A stretch of DNA of 36,728 nt, from NCBI GenBank assembly GCA_016703765.1, contig JADJBL010000033.1:1-36728 (forward strand). Reading direction: 5' to 3'. Under the pieces are notes generated by a model. It had not been told where the DNA came from. It saw only the letters and a program-made list of their open reading frames with translations, and did no database searches. Positions within the stretch are counted from its first letter, which is position 1, and each line of letters begins with the position of its first letter. The translations under genes were made by a program, and so were the position numbers. The DNA comes from Saprospirales bacterium. Lineage in GTDB: Bacteria; Bacteroidota; Bacteroidia; Chitinophagales; Saprospiraceae. Of this stretch, positions 1 to 8,145 are shown piece after piece.

Positions 1-1744
1 GTTTACGGTGACGGTGAGCTTGACCTCGACCCCTGAAGTCGGCATCAGCGGCAACGCCATGCCGATCGCAGATGGAGATGCCGTCCCCGGTCCGGGCGAC
101 GACCACACCATATTCGGTGACGTCAGGTCGGCAATAACCCTAAGTGCGCACGTTCATGATGCACAACACCGGTAACGCTGCCGCTGCTCGTAAGCTCGAT
201 CACAAGCGACAATCCTTATTCACCATAGGAATAGGCCGCTTACACACCTGCCAGTCCTATCCCGATCGGGATGTCGGCGACCTTACGGTCACCTTCATGC
301 CAACGGCCGCGGGTGTGCAAAACGCCACCATCACCATCAACAACAACGACTGCGACGAGGCGGTCTACGATTTTGCGGTGACGGGTACCGGGTTAGAACC
401 AGCCAAGGCCCTGCATTTTGACGGCACAGGCCCATCCGATAATGTAAACTCACCCGCTATTACGGCTTTCGGCACCCAGCCGGTCACCATCGAGTTTTGG
501 GCCAAGAACCAGAGCTCCTTCACTTTCCCGGTCGGGTTTGCCAATTCCTACCTCTTTATGTTCAACAGCGGTACCTTTGTAATCCCCGGGATTTTGTGGG
601 CGACTACAACACCGGCGCCAGCGTCAGCAATACGGGCACGGTATGGGAACATTTGCCCTGACCTATGACGGGGTTGGGACTTTCCGGGCCTATAAAAATG
701 GCTTGCCGACGCCGAATCCCACCTTCTCCGGCTTCTCGGGTTCCGCAGCCACAGGGACCTTGCAGATCGGCGAACCCAAAGGCGGTTATCCCTACACCGG
801 CGCTATCGACGAAGTGCGCATGTGGAGCGAACAGCGCACGGACGCGCAGATCCTGGCGAGCTATAATACCGAAATCGCCTCCATGTCGCCCTGCCTGCTC
901 GTTTACTGGAAATTCAACCAGGGATATATCGGCGCCAATAACGCGGGCATCACGACGGCCATAGATGCCGCCACGGCCGTCAACCACGACGGTACCTGAC
1001 CAACTTCGCCCTCATCGGCAGTACCGGCAACTGGGTGGCAGGGGCCGGTATATCCGGAAACGATTTACCTACACGCCGCGCCCGAGATCAACCTCAGGGC
1101 AACAGCATGAACATCCTGGACGAAGACCTTACCCCAGGCCCTGGCGATGACCATACCAATTTCGGAACCGTGGTCGTGGGAATAACTTCGTGCGCACCTT
1201 TACCATTCAAAACACAGGCACGGCGGACCTCATCGTCAGCGGCATCAGCAGCAACAACGCGCTCTTCACCTTTGGCGCGCTTTCCCCGGCAAGTCCTGTT
1301 CCTGCAGGGATGTCGGCCACCTTTACGGTCATCTTCCGCCTACGGCCGCAGGCGTGCAAAACGCCATCATCAGCATCGCCAACAACGACTGCGACGAAGC
1401 GACACACAACTTTGCTGTGACGAGGCAACGGTTGCGTAGCGCCTTCTTTTAGCGCCTGTCCCACCGGCCCCGTGACGGCTAATACCGCCGCAGGATTGTG
1501 CACGGCTGTAGTGACCTACACCGTCACGGCTGTGGGTACGCCGACGCCAACGCTTACCTACGCGTTCACGGGCGCCACCACCGGCGGTGGAAGCGGCACG
1601 GGCAGGGCGCTACGTTCAATACGGGAAACACCACCGTGACCGTAACGGCTACCAGCACCTGCGGATCTGCGGCCACTTGTGTCTTCACAGTGACGGTGAC
1701 GGACAACGAGGCGCCCAGCAATCTCTTGTCCTTCGAATATTTCG
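1..1744 (+). CDS. Giant HYR surface protein, N-proximal part (choice-of-anchor D / LamG-like), 5'-truncated and frameshifted
   Basis: This is the visible beginning of a very large secreted or cell-surface protein; the true start lies left of the window. Reading across frames gives a choice-of-anchor-D module (about 35-400, with FTVTF and NNNDCDEAVYDFAVTGTG motifs), a LamG/concanavalin-like module (about 410-1000, LTYDG and GAIDEVRMWSEQRT) and a second choice-of-anchor-D module (about 1085-1430, RTFTIQNTGTADL). A short Ig/HYR-like stretch leads into the repeats that follow. No frame stays open throughout: at least ten one-base losses or gains, e.g. near 653, 998, 1180, 1340, 1600 and 1713, must be corrected, after which the domains become continuous. 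Such modules usually mediate adhesion or display, which is inferred here. The product is probably not translated as drawn unless the indels are sequence errors. Confidence 0.7.
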
Positions 1745-4099
1745 GTGAATAACGATCCGGGCCAGTGCTGCGCCGTGGTGATGTACACCGCTCCAGTCGG
1801 CACGGACAATTGCCCCGGGGCTATGACCGCCCAAACCGCTGGGCAAGCCAGCGGCTTCTGCTTCCCGGTAGGTGTGACGACCAATACCTTCGTGGTGACG
1901 GCAGCCAACGGGCAGACGGCTTCGTGCTCCTTCACCGTGACAGTAGCGGATAATGAAGATCCAACCTTCCAGGACAATACGGCTATTACTTTGTACGACC
2001 AGGATTTTGAAAGCCCGAACATTACACCCATACAAGATGGCTGTTTTCTTGATCTGAGCCTCAATCAGGGCGTAAACCCCCTTTACGGTCCGGGTTGGCA
2101 GCAAAAATTCACGGTGGAAACGATTTTGATCAACGGTCCTCAAAATGTATACACGGATCCTACCTTACAAGGAGGAAATTACGCTATCGGCATGCTTTCC
2201 ACGGCACAGGATGATCGGTTGACGTACACCTTTGATGCGCAGGACAAAAACTATTTGAACGTACAGTTTGACCTGTCGGCCATTGATTTGAAAGTCTGTG
2301 GTTCTTTTGGCGTCAATACGCCGATTATGCGACTGCGTCTATATGACAGCCCGGGCGGAATATTCAACATCAATAGCCCGGGAACACTCCTGGACCAAAC
2401 CGATTTAACAGGTATTGTACCAGGTCCTGACAATTATACCTTCAATTGGGTGACGGTCGCTGCCGGGCTGGACGCTACCGGTTCAACGGATGGCAATGTG
2501 ACGCTCATGTTCGACCTCATTCAGAGCGGATATGCCTCTTTTGACAATTTATTGATCACCGCCTCCAATGTCGGCGCAGGCATTGGCTGCCCGGCTGCCA
2601 CCATCAGTGTACAATGCCTGAATGAAGTGCCAGCGGCGCCGGTACTGGAGGGCTTCGACAACTGCGACCCGGACCCAGTGGTCACCTACGGGGAGACGGT
2701 AGTCGTTTCCAATCCGAACGACCGGGTGATCACCCGTACCTGGACCGTTACCGACGATGCCGGCAATTCCAACGCCTGTACGCAAACTGTCACGGTGTTG
2801 GATACCCAGGCGCCCACCATCACCTGTCCCTCGAATGTTTCCGTAAACAACGACCCGGGCCAGTGCTGCGCCGTGGTGAACTACACCGCTCCGGTAGGCA
2901 CGGACAACTGCAGCGGCCAATCGACCGCCCAAACGGCCGGCCAAGCCAGCGGTTTCTGCTTTCCGGTGGGTGTGACGACCAATACCTTCGTGGTGACAGC
3001 GGCGAATAGCCAGACGGCAACGTGTTCTTTCACCGTGACGGTGACCGACAACACCCCCCCTGCGATCACCTGTCCTTCGAATGTTTCGGTGAACAACGAC
3101 CCGGGCCAATGCTGCGCCGTGGTGAACTACACCGCTCCAGTCGGCACGGACAACTGCCCGGGCCAATCGACGGCCCAAACGGCCGGCCAAGCCAGCGGTT
3201 TCTGCTTTCCGGTGGGTGTGACGACGAATACTTTCGTGGTGACGGCGGCTAATAGCCAAACGGCATCGTGCTCGTTCACGGTGACGGTGACAGATAACGA
3301 AGATCCGGTAGTGACTTGCCCGGGAAATGTGAGCGTCGATTGTTCTGACGATATAGATCCATTCCTCGGAGCTCAGAATGTGACGGTTTATTCGGAAGAT
3401 TTTTCGGATAATTCAGCGGGATGGACCTTGGGCACCGAATGGCAAATCGGAGCGGCAACAGCCAGCTCTTGCGGAAGCGGATGCACCGGGACAGACCCCG
3501 CAGATGACCATTCGCCGACGGCGGACGATGGCGTAGCGGGTGTCGTCATTGGAGGCTGCGCGGGCACCAGCCTGCACGGGTATTATTACCTGACCAGCCC
3601 GCCAATAAACGTTGCCTCGGTGACAGGAGACCTGTATCTGGACTTTTGGAGGTGGCTGGTTAGCGATTATCCCAACTACATGACCAATATTGTTGAGGTC
3701 TATAACGGAGCCTCCTGGCAGACGGTTTGGGTGCAGACAGTAACAAACTGCATTCTTGACGTCGCGTGGACCAACCAGAATTTCAACGTGACAGCCTATA
3801 AAAACGCCAATTTCAGGGTTCGTTTCGGTTTTCAAATTGGAAGCAGTGGCGTGTACACGGTGCCGAGTTGGAACCTGGATGATGTGACGCTATACACCAT
3901 TGGAACGGGAGGCGCCAACCCCTTGGTCGGAGCGGCAACGGCAACCGACAATTGCGATCCCGATCCTGATATCGATTATAGCGATGTTATTACCACAGGC
4001 GCCTGTCCGGAGGAATATTCGGTAGCGCGTACCTGGACGGCTACCGATGGGAGCAACAACACCAGGGATGTGCACCCAGACAATCGTCGTGGAGGATAA
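1745..4099 (+). CDS. Giant HYR surface protein, middle part with HYR repeats and two jelly-roll-like inserts
   Basis: This continues the same polypeptide as the segment upstream. It opens inside a HYR repeat (NNDPGQCCAVV, VGTDNC, TVTVADNEDP). Next comes a roughly 200-residue insert with a jelly-roll or adhesion look (about 1970-2570), an HYR-like unit with a CDPDPVVTYGE core, two nearly identical 82-residue HYR units and a second MAM/CUB-like insert (about 3360-3900). The apparent start GTG at 1745 is only the first start codon after an extra base near 1713 and is not a real initiation site. The reading frame ends at 4099 because of one extra G near 4072; dropping it joins this frame to the next segment at a conserved CTQTIVVEDNT motif. 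HYR domains are extracellular Ig-like folds, so a surface adhesion role is inferred. Confidence 0.8.
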   Translation: MNNDPGQCCAVVMYTAPVGTDNCPGAMTAQTAGQASGFCFPVGVTTNTFVVTAANGQTASCSFTVTVADNEDPTFQDNTAITLYDQDFESPNITPIQDGCFLDLSLNQGVNPLYGPGWQQKFTVETILINGPQNVYTDPTLQGGNYAIGMLSTAQDDRLTYTFDAQDKNYLNVQFDLSAIDLKVCGSFGVNTPIMRLRLYDSPGGIFNINSPGTLLDQTDLTGIVPGPDNYTFNWVTVAAGLDATGSTDGNVTLMFDLIQSGYASFDNLLITASNVGAGIGCPAATISVQCLNEVPAAPVLEGFDNCDPDPVVTYGETVVVSNPNDRVITRTWTVTDDAGNSNACTQTVTVLDTQAPTITCPSNVSVNNDPGQCCAVVNYTAPVGTDNCSGQSTAQTAGQASGFCFPVGVTTNTFVVTAANSQTATCSFTVTVTDNTPPAITCPSNVSVNNDPGQCCAVVNYTAPVGTDNCPGQSTAQTAGQASGFCFPVGVTTNTFVVTAANSQTASCSFTVTVTDNEDPVVTCPGNVSVDCSDDIDPFLGAQNVTVYSEDFSDNSAGWTLGTEWQIGAATASSCGSGCTGTDPADDHSPTADDGVAGVVIGGCAGTSLHGYYYLTSPPINVASVTGDLYLDFWRWLVSDYPNYMTNIVEVYNGASWQTVWVQTVTNCILDVAWTNQNFNVTAYKNANFRVRFGFQIGSSGVYTVPSWNLDDVTLYTIGTGGANPLVGAATATDNCDPDPDIDYSDVITTGACPEEYSVARTWTATDGSNNTRDVHPDNRRGG
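2819..3310 (+). repeat. Two tandem 246-bp HYR units
   Basis: Two in-frame 246-bp units encode the ITCPSNVSVNNDPGQCC...TVTVTDN repeat and are almost identical at nucleotide level. They are the same unit as the five-copy array at 4113-5342. Confidence 0.9.
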
Positions 4100-7000
4100 C
4101 ACGAACCCCATGATAACTTGCCCATCCAACATCACTTCTGCGAATGATCCGGGACAGTGTTGTGCGGTGGAGACTTTCCTGGCCCCGACGACCAGCGATG
4201 ATTGTTCGACCGTGTCCTTGGCACAAACTGCGGGTCTGGGAAGCGGGTCCTGCTTCCCGGTGGGCCTGACCACCAATACTTTTGTCGCAACCGATGCCTG
4301 CAATAATACGGCCACCTGTAGCTTCACCGTGACGGTGACCGACAACCAGGCACCGTCGATCACCTGCCCCTCGAATATTTCGGTGAATAACGACCCGGGC
4401 CAATGCTGCGCCGTGGTGAACTACACCGCCCCGGTAGGCACGGACAATTGCCCGGGCCAAACGACGGCTCAAACCGCCGGACAAGCCAGCGGCTTCTGCT
4501 TCCCGGTAGGTGTGACGACCAATACCTTCGTGGTGACGGCGGCCAACAGCCAGACGGCCTCCTGCTCGTTCACGGTGACGGTGACGGACAACGAACCGCC
4601 CGCGATCTCCTGTCCTTCGAATGTTTCGGTGAATAACGACCCGGGCCAATGCTGCGCGGTGGTGAACTACACCGCTCCAGTCGGCACGGACAATTGCCCC
4701 GGCCAATCGACCGCCCAAACCGCCGGACAAGCCAGCGGCTTCTGCTTCCCGGTGGGCGTGACGACCAACACCTTCGTAGTGACGGCTGCCAACAGCCAGA
4801 CAGCAACTTGCTCGTTCACGGTGACGGTGACCGACAATGAGGCGCCGATGATTAGCTGCCCTTCGAATATTTCGGTAAATAACGACCCAGGCCAGTGCTG
4901 CGCCGTGGTGAACTACACCGCTCCAATTGGCACGGACAACTGCCCCGGCCAATCAACGGCTCAAACGGCCGGCCAAGCCAGCGGCTTCTGCTTTCCGGTG
5001 GGTGTTACGACCAATACCTTCGTGGTGACGGCAGCTAACAGCCAGACGGCAACCTGCTCGTTTACTGTAACGGTGACCGACAATGAGCCGCCCGCGATCT
5101 CCTGTCCCTCGAATGTTTCGGTGAACAACGACCCGGGAGTATGCTGCGCGGTCGTGAACTACACCGCTCCAGTCGGCACGGACAACTGCACCGGCCAATC
5201 GACGGCCCAGACCGCCGGCCAAGCCAGCGGTTTCTGCTTCCCGGTGGGTGTGACAACCAATACCTTCGTGGTGACGGCGGCGAACAGCCAGACGGCCACT
5301 TGCTCTTTCACCGTGACGGTGACGGATAATCAAAATCCGAACATTGCTACCTGCCCGGTGACGAGAAACATCGTCGGCTGCGGCATTGGAGATATCACCG
5401 GGCCGGCGTATTCTTCCACCCCGGCGGCTTCTTCGTATGCGGAATTTTCAAACGGAACCAACCAAGGCGTAGGGAACGACAACTGCGGCATCACGTCGGT
5501 GAGCTATGCCGACGCTGTACCAACAGGATTTTGCCCAGTCGTGGTGATCAGGACCTGGACGCTGAGCGACGGCGTAAATAGCGTCAGCTGCAACCAGACC
5601 ATCAACATAAAACATACGGCGGCTCCGGGTGAGGTGGGAGGCCCGGTAATGACCACAAGCACGGTATCCTGCCCGGCCGATGCGGTACCTCCCCCGGTTT
5701 TGCCGGTGGTGGAAGATGTATGCGGCAATACGATTCCTGCCCCTGTTCCCACCATAACAAACGACCTGTTCCCGGCGGGTTGCGTGGGCACGCGGACTTA
5801 CACGTATACCTATTTAGACAATTGCGCTTCGCAGATATTCATCTGGGCGTATGTCTATACGATCGACTATAGCAGTGGACTGACGCCCCCGGCGAGCACG
5901 ATGTCGACGGTGTCCTGTCCTGCCCTGGCATCAAACCCCGGTCCTCCTGCGAACATCACAGACGCCTGTGGCTGCACGGTGAGCGCTGCGCTGGTAGGCT
6001 CGACCTCGACCCCCGATCCGGTGACCTGCGAAGGGCAGGTGGTGTGGACCTACCGTTACACGGCCTGCGACGGTACGACCACAGCGGACTGGACGCATAC
6101 TTATACTATTGATTATTCCGGTGGCTTGACGCCCCCGACGAGCACGATCTCGACGGTAGCCTGCGCCACGCTGGCGTCAAACCCCGGTCCTCCAGCGAAC
6201 ATCACGGATGCTTGCGGACGTACGGTGAGCGCAGTCCTGGTGGGCTCGACCTCGACGCCGGATCCAGTGACCTGTGAAGGGACGGTGGAATGGCGTTATC
6301 GCTACACGGCTTGTGACGGAACGACTACTGCGGATTGGACTCATACCTATACCATCGACAACAATATTCCACCGGTCATTACCCTTCAGGGCGACGCCAG
6401 CCTGGTCATCTGCAAAGGCGATACTTACGTGGATGCAGGCGCCACCGCTTCCGACGATTGTCAGGGCAATATCACCCCGGGTGTAGTAACGGTCAACCCT
6501 GTGAACACTGCTGTGGCCGGTATTTACACCGTCACCTACGACGTGACGGATTGTGCGGGCAACCCTGCCCTCCAGGTATCGCGAACTGTGCAGGTTATCG
6601 AACCCTTGGCAGTGACGCCCAGCGCTCCGAGCGAAATGTTCTGCAGTCAAGGCTCCAGCACTATTACGGTCGCCCTGGGCGCCGACTCGGACGCCTTTAA
6701 TGTGAGCGCCAGCGTGATATCAGGGGCGGCTTCGGGGTACACCCCTTCGCAGACCAACCTGCCCGGCGGTTCCCTGTTGGATCCTGCCGCGATTTCGAAT
6801 ACGGGAGGAGTTGATGCCGTGATCGAGTACACCATCACGCCTTACCACTACGGTTACGACGGGCAAAACGACAATGGCGCCGACGACGATTGCGCTGGCC
6901 CGGCAACCGTGGTGACCATAACCGTCAAGCCCGAGCCGGTGGGCGCAAATCAGTCCATCCCGATTTGTTCGGGCGGGGTCCTGAGCATCGACCTGCAAGG

Positions 7001-7895
7001 CATTATCAACGCATACGGCAATGGCTTGGCCAGCAGTTTTAGCTGGGCCGCGGCCAACAACAACGACGTGAACGGCGAAAACACCCTGCCCACGGCGGGA
7101 GGCCTGATCAACAACCAGCTGACTTTGGTCAATCCCGGCAACGGCCCGCAGATCGTGATCTACACCGTGACCCCCACGGGCCTAAACGGCTGTCCGGGAA
7201 TGTCGTTCACGGTCAAAGTCGAAGTAGCGCCCTGCGAGGTTTCCATCATCGATCCTTGTACCTGTTTGGACAATGCCACTACGCTTGTAAATGGGCAATT
7301 CAGCGAGACGATACAGGTGGACGGCCCGGCAGGCGACAGCTGGACGGTAGTGTTGGCGCCCGGCTTGTATCAAATGGCCAGCCTGGCGCCACCTGCGGCG
7401 CCGCTGCCTGTCGCGGCAGGCACTCCGCTTGCAGAAGGCCCTCCGGGCGTGTACACTTTGGCGGGCAAGCATATCGACGCGCTCGGCTATTCGATTTCGG
7501 TGACCAATGGGTCTGTCACCCTAAGCACTTCCAATACCTGTTATTACCCGAACCCGAGTCTGAGCGGCCTCAACGATGTGTATTGTAGTCAGGATGGTGC
7601 CCAAGTTGCGACCGTAAGCGCCCAACTGGGTGACGGGAGCGGTCCGGCGACGGTGGAGAATATCCTCTTCGAGCTCATCCGCCAAAGCGACAACACCGTG
7701 GTAGCCAGCCAATCGGGAGTTGCAAATACCTTCAACTTCAACCCTGCTGCGCTCGCGCAAGGCCACTACACCCTCCGGGTCACCTTCGACGGGGCCGACG
7801 ACGGGGTAGGGCACCCGGGTTGTGAGCAGGCGGTAGAGGAGGATTTTGAGGTCAGGAAGGTTGGGTGCGGGGTGTTTCCGTGGAATGGGAATTAA
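4047..7895 (+). CDS. Giant HYR surface protein, C-terminal part: tandem HYR repeats and Ig-like modules
   Basis: This is the C-terminal 1,280 or so residues of the same giant protein, in one open frame. Five tandem 82-residue HYR units (4113-5342) are followed by a GPAYSSTPAASSYAEFS module, two copies of another 82-residue unit (about 5880-6371) and a DUF5011-like Ig module (about 6364-6605; DAGATASDDCQGNIT, GIYTVTYDVTDCAGN). Less repetitive PKD/Ig-like segments run to the end. The protein stops at 7895 (ending GVFPWNGN) without a recognisable T9SS sorting domain, unlike the next gene, so either its attachment route differs or the end is altered. Its first residues overlap the previous frame because of the indel near 4072; the annotated start is artificial. 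A hairpin terminator follows at 8031-8080. Confidence 0.85.
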   Translation: MGATTPGMCTQTIVVEDNTNPMITCPSNITSANDPGQCCAVETFLAPTTSDDCSTVSLAQTAGLGSGSCFPVGLTTNTFVATDACNNTATCSFTVTVTDNQAPSITCPSNISVNNDPGQCCAVVNYTAPVGTDNCPGQTTAQTAGQASGFCFPVGVTTNTFVVTAANSQTASCSFTVTVTDNEPPAISCPSNVSVNNDPGQCCAVVNYTAPVGTDNCPGQSTAQTAGQASGFCFPVGVTTNTFVVTAANSQTATCSFTVTVTDNEAPMISCPSNISVNNDPGQCCAVVNYTAPIGTDNCPGQSTAQTAGQASGFCFPVGVTTNTFVVTAANSQTATCSFTVTVTDNEPPAISCPSNVSVNNDPGVCCAVVNYTAPVGTDNCTGQSTAQTAGQASGFCFPVGVTTNTFVVTAANSQTATCSFTVTVTDNQNPNIATCPVTRNIVGCGIGDITGPAYSSTPAASSYAEFSNGTNQGVGNDNCGITSVSYADAVPTGFCPVVVIRTWTLSDGVNSVSCNQTINIKHTAAPGEVGGPVMTTSTVSCPADAVPPPVLPVVEDVCGNTIPAPVPTITNDLFPAGCVGTRTYTYTYLDNCASQIFIWAYVYTIDYSSGLTPPASTMSTVSCPALASNPGPPANITDACGCTVSAALVGSTSTPDPVTCEGQVVWTYRYTACDGTTTADWTHTYTIDYSGGLTPPTSTISTVACATLASNPGPPANITDACGRTVSAVLVGSTSTPDPVTCEGTVEWRYRYTACDGTTTADWTHTYTIDNNIPPVITLQGDASLVICKGDTYVDAGATASDDCQGNITPGVVTVNPVNTAVAGIYTVTYDVTDCAGNPALQVSRTVQVIEPLAVTPSAPSEMFCSQGSSTITVALGADSDAFNVSASVISGAASGYTPSQTNLPGGSLLDPAAISNTGGVDAVIEYTITPYHYGYDGQNDNGADDDCAGPATVVTITVKPEPVGANQSIPICSGGVLSIDLQGIINAYGNGLASSFSWAAANNNDVNGENTLPTAGGLINNQLTLVNPGNGPQIVIYTVTPTGLNGCPGMSFTVKVEVAPCEVSIIDPCTCLDNATTLVNGQFSETIQVDGPAGDSWTVVLAPGLYQMASLAPPAAPLPVAAGTPLAEGPPGVYTLAGKHIDALGYSISVTNGSVTLSTSNTCYYPNPSLSGLNDVYCSQDGAQVATVSAQLGDGSGPATVENILFELIRQSDNTVVASQSGVANTFNFNPAALAQGHYTLRVTFDGADDGVGHPGCEQAVEEDFEVRKVGCGVFPWNGN
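4113..5342 (+). repeat. Five tandem 246-bp HYR units
   Basis: Unit boundaries fall at 4113, 4359, 4605, 4851 and 5097, an exact 246-bp (82-codon) period. The first unit is diverged (TSANDPGQCCAVETFLAPTTSDDC), while the other four are nearly identical. This suggests recent tandem duplication or homogenisation, and the array is a likely place for assembly collapse. Confidence 0.9.
5880..6371 (+). repeat. Two tandem 246-bp Ig-like units of a different type
   Basis: Two copies of a unit with NPGPPANITDACG, VGSTSTPDPVTCEG and CDGTTTADWTHTYTID motifs lie 246 bp apart. They are well conserved but not related in sequence to the HYR array just upstream. Confidence 0.8.
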
Positions 7896-8030
7896 ATAAA
7901 GTATGAATATATTTTCATTTGTTTGTTTGTCAAGTATTTTTAAAATAGCTTTGTGAAGCACTTATCAATTGTAATTCATAGAGATGATTGATACTTAGTT
8001 ACGCAATCATCTGGCTTCTAGCCCCAAATC

Positions 8031-8080
8031 ATGCCGAATGAGAGGATTTTCCGATCTCTTATTCGGCATTTTTTTTTTTT
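8031..8080 (+). terminator. Strong intrinsic terminator after the HYR gene
   Basis: A stem of about 15 bp (ATGCCGAATGAGAGG pairing with the matching right arm, two G-T wobbles) closes a short loop and is followed by about ten T residues. A second small hairpin (GATGATTG/CAATCATC, 7983-8011) lies just upstream. Together they separate the two giant genes. The rest of 7896-8145 is AT-rich and holds no gene that I can see. Confidence 0.85.
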
Positions 8081-8145
8081 GGCGATAGGAGAAGTGGATC
8101 AATTGATAGTGGCTTAAGGTTCTTTCACTAAAGCCTATTAGGACT

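Noticed and set aside
2549..5333. Series of minus-strand frames with repeated RxHHEGIGRHTHREAE-like motifs
   Set aside because: These are the complement of the HYR repeats; their regularity comes from the repeat DNA.
4113..5342. Possible CRISPR or satellite array
   Set aside because: The 246-bp period is in-frame, codes for a known HYR domain, has no spacers and no cas genes nearby.
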